Translations under genes and position numbers: made by a program | Assembly: GCA_937944885.1 (NCBI GenBank) | Contig: CALFBB010000009.1 | Span: 1 to 42,521, forward strand | Length of the DNA stretch: 42,521 bases | Origin: an uncultured cyanobacterium | GTDB lineage: Bacteria > Cyanobacteriota > Cyanobacteriia > Thermostichales > Thermostichaceae | Direction: 5' to 3' | Shown: piece by piece, positions 18,149-25,361 of the stretch | Numbering within the stretch: position 1 is the first letter of the stretch | Layout of the letters: each line of letters opens with the position of its first letter | The notes under the pieces: model-generated | Seen by the model: the letters and a program-made list of their open reading frames with translations, nothing else | Database searches by the model: none | What the model was told of the DNA's origin: nothing

Positions 18149-18263
18149 CAGCTTCACGGTCAACATAGAGGTTTTGTGGGGACAAAGCCTGATTAGCAAG
18201 ATTCAAAATCATCCCTTTTTCTGGTGTTGAGGAATGAGCTGTCGCGCACGAGGAATCACACAT

Positions 18264-18614
18264 ATGCGTCTTACTGTGGCAATTGCTCTGGGTCTAGTGT
18301 CTGCCGGGATCCCTTTGGGATCTGCTTTCGCCCAGATAGCTTACCCTTCTTATCCGGTGGGCGATGCTCTAGATGCCATTCTGTTGGATACTGGCTCAGA
18401 TGTAGATCCGGTCACCTACCCAGAAGAGGTGGTGCGCTCGCAATCCCAACAGGTCACTGCCTACTTCACCACCCTCTTGAATCAGCGCACCGCTGCTCCT
18501 CCGCTGCGCTCTTTGGATTTACCGAGTCCCTATCAAGCTTCGGTGCGCACTCAAGCCGGCTACTACCGCGTCACCCAAACTGAACCGGTTTTAGATTTTG
18601 AAATCTTGCGCTAA
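18264..18614 (+). CDS. Small secreted protein of unknown function
   Basis: I do not recognise this family. The 116-residue product begins with a clean Sec signal peptide, MRLTVAIALGLVSAGIPLG, with likely cleavage after SAFA near residue 22. The mature part of about 95 residues is Tyr-, Pro- and Thr-rich, has no cysteine, and ends in EPVLDFEILR. It is probably periplasmic or outer-membrane associated. ATG at 18264 was preferred over TTG 18234 because it begins the signal peptide, and GAGGAA lies about ten bases upstream. It stands between gltX (divergent) and a small unknown gene, with no functional clue from either. Confidence 0.7.
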   Translation: MRLTVAIALGLVSAGIPLGSAFAQIAYPSYPVGDALDAILLDTGSDVDPVTYPEEVVRSQSQQVTAYFTTLLNQRTAAPPLRSLDLPSPYQASVRTQAGYYRVTQTEPVLDFEILR

Positions 18615-18748
18615 GCAAACATACATATGGCTAGCTCAATGTAGATAAATGGAATAAATCATGTAGAAACCTGTACAAATCTGGCTTTCTGGGGAGAGGC
18701 CTCTGGTTGAAGAGGATAGGATTGAGTTGTAGCGTGTTCAGGCTGCCT

Positions 18749-18973
18749 ATGTCTGCTCGATCTCAGGTTAAAGCCCCGCCCAAGGTGGTGGATCCCTGCC
18801 AGTGTACGGAATCTGAGGTGGCAGCCATTGCAGAGCGGTTAGAACGCAACGATTATCCGACCGTCTTTGGCTGTCTAGAAGACTGGCATACCCTGCGGGC
18901 CATTGCTTTTTATAACCCCAGCTTGGTTGCTCCCTATGCCCACCTGCTGGAATGGGAGGTGGATGAAGATTGA
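18749..18973 (+). CDS. Conserved-looking 74-residue protein, function unknown
   Basis: A small, mildly acidic protein without signal peptide or membrane segment. Notable residues are CQCTESEVAAIAERLERNDYP near the N-terminus and the aromatic, charged stretch EDWHTLRAIAFYNPSLVAPY. The last residues are WEVDED. Its composition looks like real coding sequence and resembles short cyanobacterial proteins I remember seeing, but I cannot name the family. ATG at 18749 was chosen over an upstream TTG because no family-like sequence precedes it; the ribosome-binding site is weak. It is 134 bases behind the secreted-protein gene and convergent with murA. Confidence 0.6.
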   Translation: MSARSQVKAPPKVVDPCQCTESEVAAIAERLERNDYPTVFGCLEDWHTLRAIAFYNPSLVAPYAHLLEWEVDED

Positions 18974-19128
18974 GACAACTTGACTTGGGGGCAAGCCGTT
19001 TCCATTTCCTGAAAAAGCCTGAAAAATGAAAGAGAGTAAGTTTCCAGAGCAATTTGTGGTTGGAGTTTCAGGCTGGATTTTGGGGTGGCTGAGGGGGGTC
19101 ATGCTTGCGAATTAGATAGCGTACCTCC

Positions 19129-20484
19129 TCAAGGGGTAATCGCGATCCGTGCCGGGCATTCCCCCCGATGCACCTTTGCTCCGACATTGCGCAGCTTCTC
19201 GTCAATGGCTTCATAACCGCGATCAATGTAGTGCAAGCCGTGGATGGTGGAGGAGCCTTCAGCAGCTAACCCGGCCAACACCAGAGCTGCACCGGCCCGC
19301 AGATCAGTAGCGACTACCGGGGCCCCGGAAAGAGAGGGTACTCCCCGGATCAAAGCAACACGGTTTTTGAGACGAATATCTGCTCCCATGCGGTTAAGCT
19401 CGGGAATATGGTGCATCCGGTTTTCGAAAACGGTCTCCTCGATGGTGCAACTGCCTTCACTGAGGGCAGCCAAAGCCATAATCGGTGCTTGCACATCCGT
19501 AGGGAAACCCGGATAGGGGAGTGTTTGAATATCCGTAGCCTGACAAAGCCAACCGGATTCCAAATGGGCCGGGGCAATGCGTAGTCGATTGGGGCCTTCT
19601 TCTTCTACCCGTAGTCCCATCGCTTGCAGTTTGGCGATCACCGCCCGCAAATGGTCAGGAATAACGGGGCCAACTGTCAGGATAGAACGGGTGATTGCCC
19701 CCGCAATCAGATAGGTACTGGCCTCGATGCGATCAGGGATAACAGTGTATTCTGTGCCGTGCAAACGAGGCACTCCCACCACCACCAAAGTATTGGTACC
19801 TACACCGCGAATGCGCGCTCCCATGGCCTGGCAAAAATGGGCTAGGTCCGCCACCTCCGGTTCTTGGGCAGCATTCTCAATCACCGTTTCTCCCTCTGCC
19901 AGGGTTGCCGCCATCATTAGGGTTTCTGTAGCGCCGACACTGGGATAGTCGAGGTAGATGCGAGTTCCCACCAACCGGCGAGCACAGGCGTGAACCACCC
20001 CATGTTCGATTTGGACAGTTGCCCCCAAAGCCTGTAACCCACGCACATGCAGATCCACCGGACGGGATCCAATGGCACAACCACCCGGTAAAGGTACCCG
20101 CGCTATCCCCAGACGGGCTAACAGCGGCCCGATGATGAAGAAGCTAGCCCGTAACTGACTAACCAATTCGTAGGGAGCTTGGGAGGTTTTTAGGGAACTC
20201 GCATCCAGGTCAAGGGTATGACCGATATGGGAAACTTTCACCCCTAGTGTGGTTAGAATTTGCCCCATACGTTCAATATCCAGGAGCCGGGGCACATTTT
20301 GAATGCGGCAGGCACTAGGAGCCAAGAGGGATCCCGCCATAAGTGCCAGGGCGGAGTTTTTGGCCCCGCTAATGGGAATATGACCCTGTAGGGGGTACTT
20401 GCCGGTAATGTGCAGAACCGGACCGGCAACTTCGGGCAGGGAGCCAACACTAGTTAAGGTTGGCGAGGGTACAACCCCTTCCAT
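19129..20484 (-). CDS. murA: UDP-N-acetylglucosamine 1-carboxyvinyltransferase (MurA)
   Basis: MurA transfers enolpyruvate from PEP to UDP-GlcNAc, the first committed step of peptidoglycan synthesis in the cytoplasm. The 451 residues show [19 protein letters not shown] near the N-terminus with the conserved Lys-Asn, and [19 protein letters not shown] with the PEP-binding catalytic Cys near residue 136. The Cys form is the fosfomycin-sensitive type. DRIEAST and the C-terminal [20 protein letters not shown] segment are typical. ATG at 20484 was chosen because AGGAAGG lies 12 bases upstream; a TTG at 20496 would sit directly on that site. About 20 residues precede the conserved fold. The gene is monocistronic between a convergent small gene and ndk. 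Confidence 0.96.
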   Translation of the reverse strand: MEGVVPSPTLTSVGSLPEVAGPVLHITGKYPLQGHIPISGAKNSALALMAGSLLAPSACRIQNVPRLLDIERMGQILTTLGVKVSHIGHTLDLDASSLKTSQAPYELVSQLRASFFIIGPLLARLGIARVPLPGGCAIGSRPVDLHVRGLQALGATVQIEHGVVHACARRLVGTRIYLDYPSVGATETLMMAATLAEGETVIENAAQEPEVADLAHFCQAMGARIRGVGTNTLVVVGVPRLHGTEYTVIPDRIEASTYLIAGAITRSILTVGPVIPDHLRAVIAKLQAMGLRVEEEGPNRLRIAPAHLESGWLCQATDIQTLPYPGFPTDVQAPIMALAALSEGSCTIEETVFENRMHHIPELNRMGADIRLKNRVALIRGVPSLSGAPVVATDLRAGAALVLAGLAAEGSSTIHGLHYIDRGYEAIDEKLRNVGAKVHRGECPARIAITP

Positions 20485-20826
20485 GATGTCTTTCAACCTT
20501 CCTCCTCACTCACAAAAATGATCAAGAAATCAAGAAATAATGATCAAGCAACTACGTAGCTGTGCCCAAGGGATCCCTTGAGAGAGGCAGCCAAACGTGC
20601 TAACAGGGACTTGGTGGAGGAAGGAAGAAAAGTGCTCCTGGCTTTGCTTCTATCTTACCGAAAGGAGGGGATTTGCGGCTGCTGCTTGTGGAGATTGTAA
20701 CCCAGACAACCCTTGTGCTAAGCAGAGTAGCACCCCTCTCCGGTTGGAGCCAGGGTGGTTGGTGGGGATGTCAATCCTCCGGTGTATCGCCGTGATCGGC
20801 CAGAGGGGGAAGGCCTTTACTCGCCT
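20485..20826. other. Gap upstream of murA
   Basis: About 340 bases without a recognised gene. It contains AATGATCAAG twice (about 20516-20525 and 20538-20547) in an AT-rich patch 30-60 bases upstream of murA, where its promoter should lie. The rest is GC-rich with no RNA gene or convincing terminator. Confidence 0.55.
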
Positions 20827-20833
20827 TTACTCA
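20814..20833. repeat. 10-bp tandem duplication over the ndk stop codon
   Basis: CCTTTACTCG (20814-20823) is followed by CCTTTACTCA (20824-20833). On the ndk strand the unit reads GAGTAAAGGC and contains the final Glu codon and the TAA stop, so the end of the gene was duplicated behind itself. Confidence 0.8.
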
Positions 20834-21276
20834 TAGATCCAGCTTTGAGCGGCACTGGTCCAGCTCACCAGTTCTGAGTCGCTAAACCAGAGGGCAATTT
20901 CCCGCTGCGCAGTCTCGACGCCATCGGAGCCGTGGATGATGTTGCGGCCAATATCAATGCCGTAATCACCGCGAATGGTGCCCGGTTCTGCATCCAGGGG
21001 GTTGGTTTTGCCAATTAGCTTGCGGGCAGCAGCCACCACCCCTTTGCCTTCCCAAACCATGGCTACCACAGGCCCAGAGGTAATGAACTTCACCAAACCA
21101 GGGAAGAAGGGCCGCTCTTTGTGTTCTGCGTAATGGGCCTCTGCCAGTTCTTGACTCACTTGCAGCAGCTTCATACCCACCAATTGGTAACCTCGGCTTT
21201 CTAGGCGTTGGATGATGGTGCCCACCAAACCCCGCTGCACACCGTCCGGTTTAATGGCAATAAAGGTGCGCTCCAT
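20827..21276 (-). CDS. ndk: Nucleoside diphosphate kinase
   Basis: Ndk equalises NTP pools by moving the gamma-phosphate through a phosphohistidine. The 149 residues have the standard fold from [19 protein letters not shown] onward, and [16 protein letters not shown] carries the active His at residue 115. The conserved PFFPGLV and [10 protein letters not shown] segments are present. The start ATG has AAGGGG eight bases upstream. The gene is single. Its stop codon lies in a 10-bp tandem duplication. Upstream lies the transposon-relic region, so its promoter is confined to about 100 bases. Confidence 0.97.
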   Translation of the reverse strand: MERTFIAIKPDGVQRGLVGTIIQRLESRGYQLVGMKLLQVSQELAEAHYAEHKERPFFPGLVKFITSGPVVAMVWEGKGVVAAARKLIGKTNPLDAEPGTIRGDYGIDIGRNIIHGSDGVETAQREIALWFSDSELVSWTSAAQSWIYE

Positions 21277-21379
21277 GTCTTTTCCCCTTGTTGTTACAGA
21301 TCTTCACCGTTATTCTTGTACTGGATTAGGGATCCCCAGCGCAAGAGAGCCGAGCAAGCGCATCCATTAGCTATTAGGC

Positions 21380-21426
21380 GGGAAGCCCCGCGCTGTACCG
21401 GAACCGTCAGCGTCGGGATGAGAGCC
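21380..21426 (+). mobile_element. Relic of a TnpB-element right end
   Basis: GGGAAGCCCCGCGCTGTACC, then AGCGTCGGGATGAG, mirrors the layout of the intact-looking end at 22716-22760 (GAAGCCCGCGCT, stem-loop, GAGCGTCGGGTACTTCAC). This end has no adjacent transposase gene, so it looks like debris of an older insertion at the same place. It also resembles the segment at 3480-3515 in reverse. Confidence 0.45.
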
Positions 21427-21476
21427 GCGTGACTGAGCGAAGCGAAGGAACAAACTATCTAGGAATCGTGACAGAT

Positions 21477-21501
21477 AAGCCTTTATCGCAACGATGGGTT
21501 T
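21477..21501 (+). other. Hairpin in the left end of TnpB relic 1
   Basis: AAGCC pairs with GGTTT (one G-T) and ATCG with CGAT around a CAA loop, 20 bases upstream of the pseudogene. Imperfect subterminal hairpins are the sites recognised by TnpA in IS200/IS605 elements. No TnpA gene is present. Confidence 0.5.
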
Positions 21502-21520
21502 ATGCTAATATAGAGACATT

Positions 21521-22738
21521 TTGAAAGCAGTCAAGGTCAGAATTTATCCCACCAATGAGCAGTCCATCACGCTAGCTAAGCATTTTGGTTGTACTCGATG
21601 GCTGTGGAATCATTGCTTGTCTGTCATGACGGAAACGTACAAGACGACAGGCAAGGGAATCTCTGCTTTCACCCTGAAGAAACAGATTCCCATCCTGAAA
21701 GCGGAGCATGAATGGCTGAAAGAGTGTTATTCTCAATGCTTGCAGCAATCAGTTTTGAATCTGTCTCAAGCGTTCCAAAACTTCTTTGAGAGCAGAGCAA
21801 AGTATCCCAACTTCAAATCAAAACACTATAAATCAAAACACTATAGACAGTCGGTTCAGTTTCCTCAAAACGTCAAAGTCATTTCTGAGTCTGCAATCAA
21901 GTTTCCTGGCTTGCTGGGAATAGTTACAGCCAAGATTCACAGACCTATTGAGGGAACTATAAAAACTGTCACGGTGTCCAGGAGCCTAGACGGGAAATAT
22001 TTCGCTTCTCTGCTGGTTGATGACGGCATAGAAAAGCCTGAATCTTCCAGCGAGGGAAAGGTAATTGGGATCGATTTGGGGTTGACAGACTTTGCTATTA
22101 CTTCTGACGGCTCAAAGTTCGCAAACCCTCGCCACCTCAAAAAATATGAACGCAACCTAAAACGGAAGCAGCGTAAGCTGTCTAGACGGAAAAAAGGTAG
22201 CAAGAATCGCAACAAAGCGCGGTTAAAAGTTGCCAAAGTGCATAGCAAGATTGCACGGGTAAGAAAAGACTTTCATCAGAAGCTATCCCGCAAGATAGTC
22301 AACGAAAACCAAGTGATTGTGGTGGAAGATCTAGCGGTTAAGAACATGGTCAAGAACCACAACCTAGCCAGGGCGATAAGCGATGTCGGTTGGGGGCAGT
22401 TCTGTACCATGCTCAAGTACAAGGCGAAGCTTGAAGGCAAGGTGTATCTGGAGATTGGGCGATTCTTCCCGTCTTCCCATTTGTGATCAAGTACACTGTT
22501 GCCGCTAGAGAAAATGGATCTCTCAGTCCGAGCGTTTGTCTGTCCTCACTGCCAAGAACGGCATGATAGGGACATCAATGGGGCGATCAATATCAGAAAT
22601 GAAGGCTTGCGGATTTGGGCCTCAGGAAGTGGGGCTTCTGCTTTGGGAGGGACTGTAAGACCAAAGGGAGGAAGGCGCAAGTCTACCCTCTCGGAGGCAA
22701 GTCCCGATGAACAAAGAAGCCCGCGCTCTATTGCGTAG
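21521..22738 (+). pseudogene. tnpB: TnpB (RNA-guided nuclease of IS200/IS605), relic 1, nonsense mutation
   Basis: The frame from TTG 21521 encodes KAVKVRIYPTNEQ and a full TnpB body: RuvC-I GIDLGLTDFAI, the arginine/lysine-rich bridge, and RuvC-II VVEDLAVKNMV. At GRFFPSS the first zinc-finger pair is destroyed: the first Cys codon is now TGA (22484-22486) and the second position encodes Thr. The same frame then continues with CPHCQERHDRDINGA, the second zinc pair and RuvC-III Asp, to TAG at 22738. Without readthrough the product lacks the last catalytic residue. A perfect 15-bp in-frame duplication adds KSKHY. AT-rich composition and Lys-rich codons differ from neighbours. No tnpA accompanies it, so it is IS1341-like. 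Confidence 0.9.
21816..21845 (+). repeat. 15-bp perfect tandem duplication inside TnpB relic 1
   Basis: AATCAAAACACTATA occurs twice without a gap. It keeps the frame and repeats five residues (KSKHYKSKHY), which most TnpB proteins would not have at this point. Confidence 0.9.
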
Positions 22739-22760
22739 CAATGAGCGTCGGGTACTTCAC
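22716..22760 (+). mobile_element. Right end and hairpin of TnpB relic 1 (possible guide-RNA scaffold end)
   Basis: GAAGCCCG leads into a stem-loop (CGCTC, ATTGC, loop GTA, GCAAT, GAGCG; 22724-22747), then TCGGGTACTTCAC. This arrangement is typical of the right end of TnpB elements, where the RNA guide scaffold overlaps the 3' end of tnpB. Here the stop codon lies in the loop. The boundary, and thus the first guide base, would be near 22760. This is read by eye from pattern memory. Confidence 0.55.
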
Positions 22761-23927
22761 GTGCGTTCTTCTCAAGTAGAGCTTGTCTCTCATCGTCTAG
22801 GACGCTAGTTCCCAACGCCCAACCCAACATGACTTGTGCTGCCGCCACATCCCTGTCACAGGTGTAGCCGCACTGCTGACAGATATGGGTTCTTTCTGCC
22901 AGTGATTTCTTTTCTTGATGTCCGCATCGAGGACAGGTCTGGGAGGGTTTGACCTTTCCGGTCGGCACCTCCACCAACACTCCCCCTGCCTCAGCCAACT
23001 TGTAGGCAATCGCAGAGCGAAGCATCTCCCAACCCACATCCAAAATGGAGCGGTTGAGCCCTGTCTTCTGTCGCTTGCGGGTACCCCCCTTTTTGGCTTT
23101 GCGAGTCATCTTCTGGGTTTCCAGCTTCTCGGTTGCAACCAGGCTATTACGGCTTACAATCTGTGTTGCTTGCTGGTGTACCCAATTCTGCCGTTGGTTA
23201 GCTACTTTGCGGTGGAGTTTGGCCACCCGCTTTTGAGTTTTCTTCCAACGACGAGAATACTTTTGTTTGCGTCTCAGTTGACGCTGTACTCTGCGGATAT
23301 TGGACTTGGCAGCAAAGCGGGGATTCTCAATTTTGCTACCCTTTTGCTACCCTCACTGAGGGCGATGGCCGTCAAACAACCAAAGTCCATGCCTACCGCC
23401 CCTGTTCCCGTTGTCCTAACAACCTCACACTCAACAGTGATCGAGGCGTACCACTTACCCGCCCAATAGCAGATTGTGCAAGTAGTAGGTTTACCCCACT
23501 GACGCGCCTCACCCCGCATAGGGATAGACCCTAGGTTGGAGAGGGATAACCCACCATGCTTACCGGTTGTATGCGCTTTCCATCCAGCACTACAAGGATA
23601 TGTCCACCCTGAATAACGGCAGGATGCTTTGAATTTTGGGTAGCCACCAAGCCCCTTAAAGAAGCGCTGAAAGGCAAAATCAACTCGCTTGAGCGTTGCT
23701 TGTAGGGCATGAGCCCCTAACACAGCAAACTCTGGCCATACCTCCTTGAATGCGGGCAATCGATTCTGCTGCTCAAAGTAACCGACAGACTTCCCTAGCT
23801 TTTGATAGCTAGATTTCCGATCTGCGACCGCTGAGTTGTACAACAGGCAGTGCAGCTTACGCCACTCATGCAAGACTTTTTCTTGCGCAGCAGTTGGGTA
23901 TAAACGGAGTGTAGTACGTCGTGTTAC
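22760..23927 (-). pseudogene. tnpB: TnpB relic 2, frameshifted and without a start codon
   Basis: This copy is a different TnpB subgroup from relic 1. From 23927 the frame reads VTRRTTLRLYPTAAQEKVL, but the first codon is GTA, so the start appears mutated. The body follows: AFKEVWPEF, SGWTYPCSAGWKAHTTGKHG and RuvC-I VGMDFGCLTAIAL. After EGSK an 11-bp duplication at 23331-23352 shifts the frame. The correct continuation (IENPRFAAKSNIRRVQ, then VAKLHRKVANQRQNWVHQ) is in another frame. The 3' part has RuvC-II ATEKLETQKM, an intact zinc finger (CPRCGH and CQQCGY) and RuvC-III DRDVAAAQVML. The true C-terminus is near 22800; the frame then stays open into relic 1 for about 85 codons. Confidence 0.88.
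23331..23352. repeat. 11-bp perfect tandem duplication that breaks TnpB relic 2
   Basis: TTTTGCTACCC stands at 23331-23341 and again at 23342-23352. Removing one unit restores the TnpB frame exactly (EGSK followed by IENPRF), so the duplication is the inactivating mutation. Confidence 0.92.
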
Positions 23928-24097
23928 CGTGCGCCCAGTATATCGGTTGGGGGCAGGTAATGTGCAACCCAGAAAAGGTTCTTGTTTTCTCTATTCGATT
24001 GAAGGAATACATTAGAAATCAAGACCAGCCGAAAGTTGATTAGTGGTGTTATCGCTCACCCACTGCGGGGTGAATCTCAAACACCGCCCGCTCTACT

Positions 24098-24121
24098 TCC
24101 CCCACCTACAGAGGTGGGGGA
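24098..24121. mobile_element. End hairpin of TnpB relic 2
   Basis: A perfect ten-base stem (TCCCCCACCT with AGGTGGGGGA) and a four-base loop ACAG, about 170 bases upstream of relic 2. There is no T-tract, so a terminator is less likely. The stretch between the hairpin and the pseudogene (23928-24097) has no gene and is probably the left end of the element. Confidence 0.55.
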
Positions 24122-24136
24122 CTGACGCGACTTCGT

Positions 24137-24649
24137 TCAAGGGCGCTCGGTGTAGCCTTGCAAATTCTCCGGTTCGAATTGGCGCAGAATGCGAGTTGCC
24201 TCTCGGATGCGGGCATCGGCCTCTTCCTGCAGGATGAGCAAATACTTGCCGGCGTTCAATCGGTTGCGATAAGCCAAGGCATCTCCCGATCCACTGCTCA
24301 GGCCTACCCCACCCCCGACGAAGAAGCTGCCCATCGCTGCTGCTACCCCACCCAATAGCCCACCGATGAGGTGGTTGCCAACGGATCCTGCCCAAGCAAA
24401 GGTCTCTAACCCGCTCAAGATGCTAAACCCGATCCCTGCTAAGAAGCCAAAGGGCACCAACCAAACTGCCATACGATTCATCAGCTGACGGGCCGACCGG
24501 GCCGGATCGAGCAGACCAAATTCATCGGCAGTTTTGTAACCTCTTCCCAAAAGATTAAGCTGACTGAGGGAAAACCCCGCCTTTTCAAGGGCGCTATAGG
24601 CAGCCTCGGCAGCGATGCGATCCGGCAATACTGCAATCAGGTAGCTCAT
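24137..24649 (-). CDS. Glycine-rich membrane protein, general-stress-like
   Basis: A 170-residue protein. Residues 1-45 (MSYLIAVLPDRIAAEAAYSA, then LEKAGFSLSQLNLLGRG) form a small alpha/beta domain like that of general stress protein 17M, a permease-regulatory type fold. Two hydrophobic glycine-rich segments follow (VWLVPFGFLAGIGFSILSG and a run of GG pairs around LIGGLLGGVAAAMGSFFVGGG), a glycine-zipper pattern. The C-terminal part (AGKYLLILQEEADARIREAT) is soluble. I cannot give a function beyond likely inner-membrane location. ATG 24649 was chosen because GAGGAAG lies close upstream; the ten residues before it look non-native. The stop is just outside the TnpB relic, so the insertion did not damage it. 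Confidence 0.75.
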   Translation of the reverse strand: MSYLIAVLPDRIAAEAAYSALEKAGFSLSQLNLLGRGYKTADEFGLLDPARSARQLMNRMAVWLVPFGFLAGIGFSILSGLETFAWAGSVGNHLIGGLLGGVAAAMGSFFVGGGVGLSSGSGDALAYRNRLNAGKYLLILQEEADARIREATRILRQFEPENLQGYTERP

Positions 24650-24912
24650 AGCTTCCTCAAAATGGGTACAGAATGACATAGCCTATTCCATTTTCAGCTA
24701 AGTTCGAAGGCAGCTCTTGCGCAGGCAGTCGTTCATAGCAGTAGTGCATAAGTAGTTGTGCAGGAATTGCCCAGGAAATTGGGCAAGGCTGGAGATCTAG
24801 CCTCTGCAAGGTAGCGAGCCAAAAGCTGCAGGGATCCTTAAAATAAATCCTGTAAATAGATAAATAGATCCTGCCCCTGCAAATCGTTAATGCCAATCCA
24901 ATGGAGCCTCAT

Positions 24913-25254
24913 ATGCTTCCCCAAAAGCCCTCTATGGGTCTTTACCAGCGTTTTTACGAGGTTGTCCGGCAGATTCCGCCGGGGCGGGTAGCCACCTATG
25001 GGCAAGTAGCCCGTTTGGCCGGTTATCCCGGTTATGCCCGACAGGTGGGCTACGCCTTGTTTCGTCTACAAGGGGAAGATACGGATATCCCTTGGCAACG
25101 GGTAATCAACGCCGGAGGGCAGATCTCCTATTCTCCCTTTCGCCTCGGTTACGATGATTTACAAAAAGTTCTTTTGCAAGCCGAAGGGATCCCATTTGAC
25201 TCCGACAATCGCGTGGATTTACAGTGCTTTGGCTGGGATCCGGGCAAAGCTTAA
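24913..25254 (+). CDS. Alkyltransferase-like protein (ATL, MGMT family without the acceptor Cys)
   Basis: ATL proteins bind O6-alkylguanine and hand the lesion to nucleotide excision repair. The fold is that of the DNA-binding domain of O6-methylguanine methyltransferase: FYEVVRQIPPGRVATYGQVA, the RQVGYALFRL recognition segment, then IPWQRVINAGGQIS. In repair enzymes this last motif is PCHRV with the alkyl-accepting Cys; here Trp (about residue 61) replaces it, which defines the ATL class. The C-terminal FDSDNRVDLQCFGW is usual. ATG 24913 has GGAG six bases upstream; ATG 24901 is possible. About 250 bases upstream (24650-24900) are without a gene and divergent. Confidence 0.9.
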   Translation: MLPQKPSMGLYQRFYEVVRQIPPGRVATYGQVARLAGYPGYARQVGYALFRLQGEDTDIPWQRVINAGGQISYSPFRLGYDDLQKVLLQAEGIPFDSDNRVDLQCFGWDPGKA

Positions 25255-25361
25255 CCCCGGCTTGACCGGACCTTAAACGAACCATAGCAATACCTCCATC
25301 GCAAGCTTGGTAGCCTAAACACGGATGTGCCTTGTCTTACGGATGGAGTGAGCCGATCCTC

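Noticed and set aside
18057-18263. 68-codon open frame on the minus strand between gltX and the secreted protein
   Set aside because: No recognisable start signal or family; it is antisense to the probable promoter region.
22484-22486. TGA as selenocysteine or recoded codon in TnpB relic 1
   Set aside because: The TGA replaces a zinc-ligand Cys, but the partner Cys is also lost and no selenocysteine-type stem-loop was seen; decay explains it better.
24098-24121. Strong hairpin as a Rho-independent terminator
   Set aside because: There is no T-tract on either side, and the position fits an element end.
24160-24185. GGTTCGAATT as a possible tRNA T-arm
   Set aside because: It lies inside the membrane-protein gene and no cloverleaf can be built around it.
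24043-24237. Open frame over the TnpB end hairpin
   Set aside because: Consists of element-end sequence and the antisense of the membrane-protein gene.
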